The notes under the pieces were generated by a model, which saw only the letters and a list, made by a program, of their open reading frames with translations, was not told the origin of the DNA and searched no databases. A stretch of DNA of 42,771 bases from assembly GCA_015233335.1 (NCBI GenBank), contig JADFXX010000014.1, forward strand, positions 1 to 42,771, in the 5' to 3' direction. The translations under genes and the position numbers were made by a program. Each line of letters starts with the position of its first letter. Position 1 is the first letter of the stretch. Source of the DNA: Candidatus Omnitrophota bacterium (GTDB taxonomy: Bacteria > Omnitrophota > Gorgyraeia > Zapsychrales > Fredricksoniimonadaceae). Positions 23,755 to 32,500 of this stretch are shown here, piece after piece.

Positions 23755-25475
23755 TGTCTCGAGTCAACATTCTCCCCCCAGATGTAATTGCCAAGATTGC
23801 CGCCGGAGAAGCGGTCGACCGGCCGGCTTCTGTAGTCAAAGAACTTCTGGAAAATGCCCTTGACGCCGGTGCTACCAGCATTGAAATCTACCTCAAAGAA
23901 GCCGGACGTGAATTGATCCACATCAAAGACAACGGTTCAGGCATCCCTCATGATGACCTGGAAAAAATCTTTGGGCGCCATGCCACAAGCAAAATTACTG
24001 CCATCGAAGATCTGGAGAACCTGCATTCAATGGGTTTCCGAGGCGAAGCCTTATATTCGATCGCCGCAGTCAGCGATGTCCTGCTCACTTCACGCACCTT
24101 GGAAAAAGAAGGCTGGCAAATTCATTTAAGAGGCGGAATCCGCCAGAATCTTGAGCCTGCCAGTCTTGCCCACACTGGTACGAACATCAAAATCACTGAG
24201 CTATTCTTTAACACTCCGGCCCGACGCAAGTTCCTTAAAAACAATAGCTCAGAATTAAATCAGATCATCAATATCGTGCTTCCTTATACCTTGATTCATC
24301 CTGAGAAACGTTTTCTACTGACCCATGCCGGACGCAGTATATTAGATCTACGCAGCGCCCCCTCGCGCATAGACCGGATGGCCGCGGCCCTGAATATAGA
24401 CATGCACCATTTGCTTTCGACCGATCAAGAATTCGTCGAAGAAAAGATCCGCGTACGCATGATCTTAGGCGATATCAATATCCAACGCCCCCGCCGGGAT
24501 ATGCAGTTTATTTTTATCAATGATCGTCCTGTTGAGAGCAAAAACCTGAGTTTCAATCTTAATGACGTATACAAGCTTATTTTGTCACCGGGAGTGTACG
24601 GCGCTTTTATGATCGATATTGGATTAGATCCATCCCATGTAGATGTCAATATCCATCCCACCAAACGTGAAGTCAGGCTTAAAGATGAGGGCCGCCTTAT
24701 TTCGATATTGCGCCGCATGACAGAATACCAGCTCATGCAAAAAGGTCAGGCAAAAGAATTTTCCCTTCCCCCGCAAGAAGGAGGATTGCCGGCTAATCAA
24801 ATGATCTTTGCTCCCGGACAATTACAAGCAAACTTTAATCCGGGAGCTTACGCTCATACAAAAGATACCGGTCTTCCTCTGGATTTTCAACTTTTCGGCC
24901 GTGAAAACACCCTGCGTTTTAAATTTGAAAAAAGCCGATTTGTAGGAAATTTTCTGCAGAAATACCTGATCTTTGAGGCGGATGAATCGCTGTTGATCGT
25001 TGACCAGCATGCGGCACAAGAACGCATCATGTTTGAGGAATTTAAGAATCAAATCGAAAAATCTCAGGTTGAAAGCCAACCCTTGCTGACACCTATACTA
25101 CTTAGATTGACACCGCAGGAAAAAATTGCGTGGGAAGAAAACCAGGAGAGATTGGCTTTAGCCGGTATTGAATCCACTCAGTTTGATCAAGACACCATTG
25201 CCCTGCAAACCCAACCGCTTTTGCTTAAAAATATCGAAATGGTCGTGCGCACCCTTTTAGCCGGAGGGGAAACTCCCCGCTTAGACATAGATACTTTAGC
25301 CCGCCGCGCCTGTAAAGCTTCAATTACAGCCGGGGACAAACTAGACAGCTCCCAAGCTGATCACCAGCGCAAAGAATTACTCAAATGTGTCGATCCTTTT
25401 ACTTGCCCCCATGGCCGCCCGACAGTCATTGAAGTAACCCGAGACTTTCTCGACCGCCAATTTCTGCGTTCTTAA
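23754..25475 (+). CDS. mutL: DNA mismatch repair protein MutL (endonuclease type)
   Basis: MutL couples MutS to strand removal. The GHKL ATPase at the N-terminus shows KELLENALDAGA (catalytic Glu30, Asn34), DNGSGI and GFRGEAL. The C-terminal domain carries the nicking-endonuclease motif DQHAAQERIMFEE (about 417-429, D-Q-H-A-x2-E-x4-E) plus ACKASITAGD and CPHGRP, so strand discrimination is not expected to rely on MutH. Its 573 residues are typical. The start is coupled to mutS. It ends directly against the stop of the convergent gene at 25476, with no terminator between. Confidence 0.97.
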   Translation: MSRVNILPPDVIAKIAAGEAVDRPASVVKELLENALDAGATSIEIYLKEAGRELIHIKDNGSGIPHDDLEKIFGRHATSKITAIEDLENLHSMGFRGEALYSIAAVSDVLLTSRTLEKEGWQIHLRGGIRQNLEPASLAHTGTNIKITELFFNTPARRKFLKNNSSELNQIINIVLPYTLIHPEKRFLLTHAGRSILDLRSAPSRIDRMAAALNIDMHHLLSTDQEFVEEKIRVRMILGDINIQRPRRDMQFIFINDRPVESKNLSFNLNDVYKLILSPGVYGAFMIDIGLDPSHVDVNIHPTKREVRLKDEGRLISILRRMTEYQLMQKGQAKEFSLPPQEGGLPANQMIFAPGQLQANFNPGAYAHTKDTGLPLDFQLFGRENTLRFKFEKSRFVGNFLQKYLIFEADESLLIVDQHAAQERIMFEEFKNQIEKSQVESQPLLTPILLRLTPQEKIAWEENQERLALAGIESTQFDQDTIALQTQPLLLKNIEMVVRTLLAGGETPRLDIDTLARRACKASITAGDKLDSSQADHQRKELLKCVDPFTCPHGRPTVIEVTRDFLDRQFLRS

Positions 25476-28400
25476 TCAAGCTACGGGAGAACTCGCCTCT
25501 TCTTTTAAACCAAGAAGCATCCTCAAATTTGTGACCGGGAGAATAGATTCTATCCTAAACTCAAGCCCGTCAAATCCGCTGTGCTTGATGCGCTGTATCA
25601 TAGAGCGGTCAAACTGCATTTGCACCCCATTGGCATCCTTCCTGATATTCATCTGCATATTGGCACGGTTTAAATCGATACCACCGACCTCAGAAGGATT
25701 GCCATGCATGGCCTCATCAAGTTTTGCTTTCAAAGCCTTTCTTTCTGCACGGATACGGCTGCGATCGATCAACTTGGGCTCCATATTCTCCAAATCACCG
25801 ATCAGTTCATCCCAATTGTATGGGGTCCCGTCCAAAACCGTCTTCTTATCGCGCAAATCCTTAATGTCAACATCAATCGGATGCCGCGTCGTAAAAACCT
25901 CCCCCTTTGTGGTAAACAGCGTCCCCAAAACATCGCCCTGAGCTGTTGCCCCTATTCCATTGGCCGTATGAACCTCGTTAACATACGCATTCTTGGCGAT
26001 CGTTGCAACCTCCCCTTGAATATCACTGGAGACGATCACAACACCATCTTCGATGGTGATCTTATTCACCCCAGCGGGCGGCTTGATATCTAAATACGAA
26101 TCCTCGATACGTACATTATTTCCGATCACAAGCTCAACTCCTGCCGGAACCTTGATCTTACTATGCCGGATCACGTGTGTCCCTGTATAGCTGACCTGGC
26201 CTTCAATAGTTACGTCCGGCGCAACATCCCCCTGCAGGGGCCGGCCAAATAATCCGTTAAAAATATCTTTCATGTCCCCTTGGGCAGTTCCTTCATCCAA
26301 AATGCGCTTGGCTTCGGCCGGAGACCCTGCATCTGCCCATACAGGTCCAAAATCCACTCCGACCATACCCCCAGCCATTTTCTTGACTTCCTGGGCTAAA
26401 TTGTACAGATCTTCCCAATCCCGTTGGGTGTATGTTGTCGCTCTTTCTGCCCACACGTTTAGATCAGTAGTGTCTACGGTCTGCCCCTTCTTTGCTGCTT
26501 TATCTTGCGCGGCTGCCAAGGTTTTCCTGGCTGTTGCCCAATATTGATCCATCCATTTTTTCTTACCGGCTTCATTGGCCGCATAGCTCATCGGCGTCAA
26601 GATGTGCCCCGACCAGTCCGGCAAACTGTTAATCGGAAACTTGCCCGGCTCCAGCTGTCTGGCCCAAAAACTGCCATTGTTCTTTTCTGTAGGTCGCGAA
26701 TAAAGCTCGACCATCTTTTGCATCACATCCCGCCTGATCGTAAAATAGAACGTATTGGCGTAGGTCTTTCTTCCGCCGGCATCTAAAATTCTCTTGACCT
26801 TTGCGGCTAATGCGCTATTTTCTACCATTAATCGCTGCGCCTGTTCCTGCGCATTTCGCCATTCTTCTCGGGTCATCCCAGAAAACCTATCTGCACGCTT
26901 CCCAAAAAATTCTTTGTCCTTCTCCTTCTTTGTTTCTCCTTTAAAATTCCATACATCTGCCTTGACCACAAACGGTAATAACTGCGCGGCTAAATCTTCC
27001 CCTGCCAAGCTCATATACTTAAGCAGTTCTGCGCCTGCGGCTTGGCTCGTGATCCCCGCTACCTCGGCCTTCCGAGCGGCTTCATCTTCATTCGCATTCT
27101 CTAATGTGTTGCCCAATATTTTATAATTCAACTCCCACAAATCCGGCTTCTCAACAAACCCGTTGGGTTTCACCCTTCCCTCTTTATCTAATAACATCTG
27201 ACCTAAATCTGCTAATCCATACTGTACGGCAAAACCTTCTTCCAAAGCCGGGGTTCCCTTCGCATACAGATAAAATCCTTTTTTCCCGCTGTACTGCTTA
27301 AACATCTCTGCTCCCGGCAATATGACATTATCGCAGGGTACTACCACAAAATACTCCCCCGCAGGCAACCCATAGGCCAGCGCCTTCACCTGCTCAATTC
27401 CCTGCTCCAGCAATGACCGGCCATACAACACGATTTCGCCTTTGTTCCCGGCATTGACCGTTAACGATGCCGCACGAGTACCGCCGCCCGACTCCAAAGC
27501 GATCAAATGCACTCTGACCTTCCCCGCTTTGATATCATCTTCACTCATTGGAGTGGGAGCTAACTCATTTAATATTTTCTCTGCCAACGGCATAACACCC
27601 GGCACATTCCCCCAGTTATGTATGCCATCCGGTACCGAATATGCCCTCAAATATTTTGCCTGTCTAAATATTGACCCCGGATGTTCTGCATAATTTCTCG
27701 CGACCTCTGCCATCTCCTCTGCCGCACCGGCTCTGCCTTCCAGTCCTAATCCCTGAATCGTGATCCCAACCTCTAATTTCCCATCCTTGATAGCTTGCTC
27801 TTGATCGCCATTCATAATTGGAACCATGTTTAACGCGTCTTGAAGGGGTTTCGCAAGCATCGCCTTTTCGCCGCCTGGTATATTAACCGGTACTCGAGCT
27901 ACAAAGGTGTGTTCACTTCCCGGAAGTTCAGCTCCCACTGGCAGGCTTTGATGCCGTTTAATGACCTTTGACGGGTCACCATCAGGATAGACCTGCAGAC
28001 CGCCAGAAAAATACTTCCTAGGCTCTGTAGTTTGGGTGTTTTGGTCTGTCTCTTCTTTAATATAGTTGAACACCCCCTTCTTGTAAGCCTGTATATAGCG
28101 TTGAAAAATCTTGTCCTTCTCTGCCGGGTCATTGGCATTAATACCTACCTTGACCTTGCTTTGGTTACCATAGACCTGAGTTAAAAGAGCATCTTTAAGC
28201 GCCATCTTATACCAGCTGGCTAAAATCATGGAATAAAACATTTGCCGCAAAGGAACAAAATTAGCCCCTTGATTGACTTCCTTTTCAAGTTCAGGAAGGA
28301 CAACTTCACGCAGGACCTGAGAGCTTAAAGAATGCGAATTTTGAGTTTCATCACTATTAATATGCTTGCTAAGCGCCTTATAATCCTCTTCCAACATGAC

Positions 28401-29015
28401 TTTCAAATGGGAACCTACGATAAAAGCTGTCTGTCCGTGCTCATACACATCCGCCCTCTCTGCTACGATCCAAACCTTGTTAAATGTGTCAACAGGAATG
28501 TTAGTGGTGCCGAATTGCTGCTGGGCTTTTGTATAGACCTTGTCCCAAAATGTCTTACCTAAATTCTTTTCCGGATAGATCAGCGATGCAGTTAATTGTT
28601 TGAGGATATAGTCCTGCGCCAACATATCCCGCCCCATCTGTGTCTGCCCCAAATTCTCTGAAATCATCCTGTCCTTCTCATAGGGAGACAGGTTGACCCA
28701 TAGGTCCTTTTCCGGCACCGTCATGGCCGCTAAGAAATACTTGATCAATTTCGTGGATTGCTCCTTTAAGTAGGAGCTGTTATTCGTCGCTTTAGCATCG
28801 TTACCGGCATCTAGAATAAAGTCAAAAAGAAAAGGATTTTCAGGATGCACTTTAAGCCCTTTAATTAGGAGGGGTTCAACCGCCGGACTTAAACTGATCA
28901 TGGTTCCGGGAGCAGGAAGTTGGGAAACCGCTTGAGCATAAACCCTGCCAGGAGGACAAATCATACCTGCAACAAACGTAAGAAGCACCCCGAACGAAAT
29001 GACGCGTTTAATCAT
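25476..29015 (-). CDS. exported protein: Omnitrophota N-module, nucleotidyltransferase-like domain, beta-helix
   Basis: This 1,179-residue protein opens with a signal peptide (about 1-27, VYAQA). The module shared with the ankyrin protein at 10124-12748 covers about 28-345 (LPAPGTM, NLSPYEKDRMI, QDYILKQLTASLIYPEKNLGK, PRKYFSGG). Near residue 500 stands VHLIALESGGGTRAASL, like the G-x-G-T-R-x2-x-L loop of sugar-nucleotide pyrophosphorylases. It is followed by VVPCDN and, near 620, GFVEKPD, as in those enzymes. A region rich in beta strands with hexapeptide-like rhythm (about 937-1000) matches their C-terminal left-handed beta-helix. A GGIDLN tail (about 1115-1170) is also shared with the ankyrin protein. 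An exported nucleotidyltransferase would be unusual; the site may bind ligand only. Confidence 0.72.
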   Translation of the reverse strand: MIKRVISFGVLLTFVAGMICPPGRVYAQAVSQLPAPGTMISLSPAVEPLLIKGLKVHPENPFLFDFILDAGNDAKATNNSSYLKEQSTKLIKYFLAAMTVPEKDLWVNLSPYEKDRMISENLGQTQMGRDMLAQDYILKQLTASLIYPEKNLGKTFWDKVYTKAQQQFGTTNIPVDTFNKVWIVAERADVYEHGQTAFIVGSHLKVMLEEDYKALSKHINSDETQNSHSLSSQVLREVVLPELEKEVNQGANFVPLRQMFYSMILASWYKMALKDALLTQVYGNQSKVKVGINANDPAEKDKIFQRYIQAYKKGVFNYIKEETDQNTQTTEPRKYFSGGLQVYPDGDPSKVIKRHQSLPVGAELPGSEHTFVARVPVNIPGGEKAMLAKPLQDALNMVPIMNGDQEQAIKDGKLEVGITIQGLGLEGRAGAAEEMAEVARNYAEHPGSIFRQAKYLRAYSVPDGIHNWGNVPGVMPLAEKILNELAPTPMSEDDIKAGKVRVHLIALESGGGTRAASLTVNAGNKGEIVLYGRSLLEQGIEQVKALAYGLPAGEYFVVVPCDNVILPGAEMFKQYSGKKGFYLYAKGTPALEEGFAVQYGLADLGQMLLDKEGRVKPNGFVEKPDLWELNYKILGNTLENANEDEAARKAEVAGITSQAAGAELLKYMSLAGEDLAAQLLPFVVKADVWNFKGETKKEKDKEFFGKRADRFSGMTREEWRNAQEQAQRLMVENSALAAKVKRILDAGGRKTYANTFYFTIRRDVMQKMVELYSRPTEKNNGSFWARQLEPGKFPINSLPDWSGHILTPMSYAANEAGKKKWMDQYWATARKTLAAAQDKAAKKGQTVDTTDLNVWAERATTYTQRDWEDLYNLAQEVKKMAGGMVGVDFGPVWADAGSPAEAKRILDEGTAQGDMKDIFNGLFGRPLQGDVAPDVTIEGQVSYTGTHVIRHSKIKVPAGVELVIGNNVRIEDSYLDIKPPAGVNKITIEDGVVIVSSDIQGEVATIAKNAYVNEVHTANGIGATAQGDVLGTLFTTKGEVFTTRHPIDVDIKDLRDKKTVLDGTPYNWDELIGDLENMEPKLIDRSRIRAERKALKAKLDEAMHGNPSEVGGIDLNRANMQMNIRKDANGVQMQFDRSMIQRIKHSGFDGLEFRIESILPVTNLRMLLGLKEEASSPVA

Positions 29016-29084
29016 TTTTATAATCCTTTTTTAGAAATTTTTAAATTTAAAACTGGGAACACCAATACACATCCACTTAATTGA

Positions 29085-29114
29085 AGTATAACATATGGGT
29101 ACATCAAAAAACAA
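29085..29114 (-). promoter_or_regulatory. possible promoter of the 1,179-aa gene
   Basis: TTGTTT (29114-29109) and TATACT (29090-29085) lie 18 bases apart on the minus strand, 70 bases before the ATG at 29015. AAAGGA precedes that ATG. Confidence 0.4.
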
Positions 29115-29129
29115 ATCTAAATGCTCCCG

Positions 29130-29149
29130 CTGTATAAATTTTTATACAG
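29130..29149. other. perfect AT-rich palindrome after the PilZ gene
   Basis: CTGTATAAA and TTTATACAG face each other around TT, two bases downstream of the PilZ stop. There is no U-tract on the minus strand, so it is a poor terminator for that gene. It lies just upstream of the possible promoter at 29085 and could be an operator; this is inference. Confidence 0.4.
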
Positions 29150-29151
29150 TT

Positions 29152-29508
29152 TTATACCCCCCACCATTTCTCCTTAAATTGCCCGGAACAGTTGTCGCTG
29201 ATATACTGATACACCCTGTCTTTATCCTGTTCCGAGATTTTGTTAAAAAACATGCCATAAACATACCGTCCCTGTTCTTCCTTGACCCAGGGCAAATTGA
29301 CCTCGACTTTCATAAAATCAAAATTATCATCAAGGGACAAAGACATATTAAGGGGTTGTTCTTGGGGCAACTGTCTGTCAAAAGACGCACACATCCCTTT
29401 CAGGTTTATGTCTTCGATCACACAGTGACTGAATCCCTGCCTTTGGGGCAGCCAGACCTTTGCTTCTTTTTTAACCTGCCAGCGCGGCAATTGTCTGCGT
29501 TCGTCCAT
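29152..29508 (-). CDS. PilZ-domain protein
   Basis: This 118-residue cytosolic protein is a single PilZ domain, which binds the second messenger cyclic di-GMP. The binding arginines are in RRQLPRW near the N-terminus (R-x3-R type), and the second motif is EDINLKGM (D/N-x-S-x-x-G, here with Leu in place of Ser). The beta-barrel end YVYGMFFNKIS follows. GGAG lies upstream of the ATG. It starts 19 bases after the giant gene stop, on the same strand, so it is likely co-transcribed with it. That would place the giant product near cyclic di-GMP signalling. Confidence 0.85.
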   Translation of the reverse strand: MDERRQLPRWQVKKEAKVWLPQRQGFSHCVIEDINLKGMCASFDRQLPQEQPLNMSLSLDDNFDFMKVEVNLPWVKEEQGRYVYGMFFNKISEQDKDRVYQYISDNCSGQFKEKWWGV

Positions 29509-29527
29509 ATTGTTTCTCCTTTCTGTT

Positions 29528-32500
29528 TTAAAGAATAAAAAATAATATAAACGTATTTAACATATAAGAAATACTGCATACAAATACGGTAATAAAAATT
29601 TGATGAATGCCCTGTAATGTAGCTATGTCGACTAGGATCCTCCTTTCCCTCAGGGTAATAATGACCTTCGTCACATTGATCAAAATGACGAGTACCCGGT
29701 GCAATAACATCCTTGTAAATATCCAAAACGGATAATTTATGAATGCGGGTAAAATGAGAAATAGAGGGGCTTTATTAAAATTCCAAAAAGTCTCTCGGGG
29801 TTCATAAGCCGATCCCGCGCCTTCTCTGATCTCAATCTTTACAGGCCTTCTAAAACAAAATCTGGGTCTCCGGACTTTTTTTGACTTAAATGCCGGCATC
29901 CATAGTGTCGGCTGATCATCTGTCCAAGGCCAATACTGAATGGTTATTAGAATATTCCTTAATATGGACATCGGTAGGAATTTGGGTCTGATCATTGTCA
30001 CAGGCATCGCGTGGATCCGCACTTGTGCCGATGACAGTCTCCGGAATGTAACAAGATAAGGATTAAACGGCCACCTTACTATCATGACAAGGAACAGCCA
30101 CATCAGCGCTAGTAACAAGAATACAACCACCAGAATTTTGATTCTTTTTTCACTTTTCTTCTCATGGTCCTTATCAATGCTCTTGGCCGATTGACAATCG
30201 GCCATCGCTGGAATTCCGCCCCGTTCAAACTTGTGAAGATTATACCGGTTGTGATACCCGGTTAACGCCTGCACGCTTGTTTGGCGCACATCTCTGATGA
30301 TTAAGGGAAGCTTCAGTTGCAAAGCCTCCCAAACACCAACATCCAGTGGAAAGCCCCCAATGTCAACTATCGTCTGTTTTAGAATAAAAACTCTATAGAT
30401 GAGCCTTAAAAATTCTCCAATAAGAAGAACATGGAACACCAGATAATAAAGCGCATCCGCTCTAAGGGCGAAGAACAACAATCTAAGTTTCTGCAGGAAG
30501 GTGGGGGCCTGCCAGGCATTGGATACGGTGTTATAAACCTGCGTATGTGCTCTGACAAATTGCCATGGTGAGCTGCGGATACCATTGGCATGGGTACGGC
30601 CGTTCTCTTGTTTATAGGCATCCTGCCAAATAAAATTCTTAAACGCCCCTTCAAATCCTTCCCTGCCTTTTAATTGTAAAACATCGGCAAGCGCCTCTTT
30701 GCAGTCCGGCAGCATGGCCACGGGATCCCCGCTGACCTTCCCTGCCAGCAACGTACGTATCCTGTTTAATTCCTGGGCAATATCCTCTTTCTCGGTTTTA
30801 GGAATATGCCTATGATGCTGCTTAAAAAGTCTTTCTGCTTCCTGGGCCTCGATGTTGGCCCGCCCCAGGTCAAGCTCTGAACCATGGTAGGGTTTGACCA
30901 ATTTCCCAATGAGAATGATCTTCCGGCGAATTTCTATATCGAACAGATCACCCTCTTTGGCTTTTTGTTCATCAAGGCTAAGAACGACAAAATCTTTGGG
31001 CGTATATTCTCTTTTATCATCAAACAGTGTTACGGGAACTTTCAAGGTGTTTGAAAGTTTCACTAAAACCGTCTTTGACGGATACTGAAGATACGCATTC
31101 TTTTCAATGCGAAAGATCGTACGGCTTGCAACACCCGATCGCAACGCAAGCTGCGGCCGGCTTAACCCAAATAATGCCCCACGCAAATAAGCTAATTTTT
31201 CACCTAATGTCGAAAAAGCCCTGACAGTTTCTCTAACAGGCTCCAAAACTTCCTGAAGTTCATTTTTTCTTAAATGCTCTTCTCTAATATGCAATGCCCG
31301 GGACAATCCTGACCATGTTTTGTAATTCAAAGTCTTAGCTTGGCCATTCTCAATACGAACGATTGTTTTAGGGCCAACACCGGCCGCTTGGGCCAGCTCG
31401 GGTTGACTCAATCGATAAACTTCCTTTCGTAAATACTTCACCTTTTGGCCCAATGTCTGCATTTTCTTAACCTCTGCCAGCTGTTGAAAACTAAGAGAAC
31501 TTTGCTCAGGGATAAGGTCATTGACCTGCACTTTGAAGGCTTTAGCTAAAACTTTAAGCGTCCTGTTATAGGGTTTACGCTTACCCCTATTATTTTCTAT
31601 CCATGAGATCCGCCTTGCAGTTAATCTCGTCTTCTGTGCAAGTCCAAGCCTTGTCCAATGAAAAACACGGCTGCGCAAGAAATAAACTCTTTCTCCGATG
31701 GTTTGTAATTGCCAAACCTGAGGAAGAAAAGCACGAACTTCAGAGATCTCCAAGGTGGGAAGATCTTCCTTCTGAACTTGGTCAAGCATAGGAGGGAGCA
31801 AAACTTCTTGCGGCACATGAAATACTGCTGCCAATTTCTCAATAGTCCATGGACGTGGCTGGGTTTTAAGATAACCGTTCTCAATCGGCTTTAAGACTCC
31901 GGGCCTTAACCCGGCGCGGTCTTCTGCTTCCCTGCGGGTCCATTTAAATTCCCGGCGCAGTCGGCTCACACGGCCGGCCATTGTTGGCAACTCTCGCACT
32001 TCCCCAAGTGTCCTCTCATCAAGAGCTTCGCGCTCAGTAGGTACCATGTCCTTTTCTGTGATGCCAAAAGCCCCGCATAACTTGTCAATGGTATCAGCCG
32101 ATGGCTTAGTTTTAATGCGTCCTTGCTCTATTCGGACGATCTGGTTTTCCGAAACCCCCGACCTCTCAACCAATTCCCGAATCGTCCAATTACACAGTTC
32201 ACATCGAAGACAGGACACCCGGCCTGCTAATGAAAAAACCATGTTGGCCCATCGACGATTGATGTCTTGATGAAGCTGTAAGGCCGCTTCCTTTGTAGCA
32301 GCTGTTTTGATCTGGTCATAAATGCGAGAGTAATACTCCTCATGCTTATCAGGCGGCATCCATGTGATATAACCGTGCGCTTTAATAAAATTTGATTTGC
32401 TAAGCCTGCCCGAACGAATAAGTGCATTTTCCGTGAGCGGTGCAGTTTCAAGCATAATCTGTTCCGCCAATTTCTTGTCACCTTGTTTCAGGGCCTTTTG

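Noticed and set aside
29095..29538. Plus-strand open frame of 147 codons opposite the PilZ gene
   Set aside because: The PilZ motifs and ribosome site are on the minus strand; this frame is a shadow.
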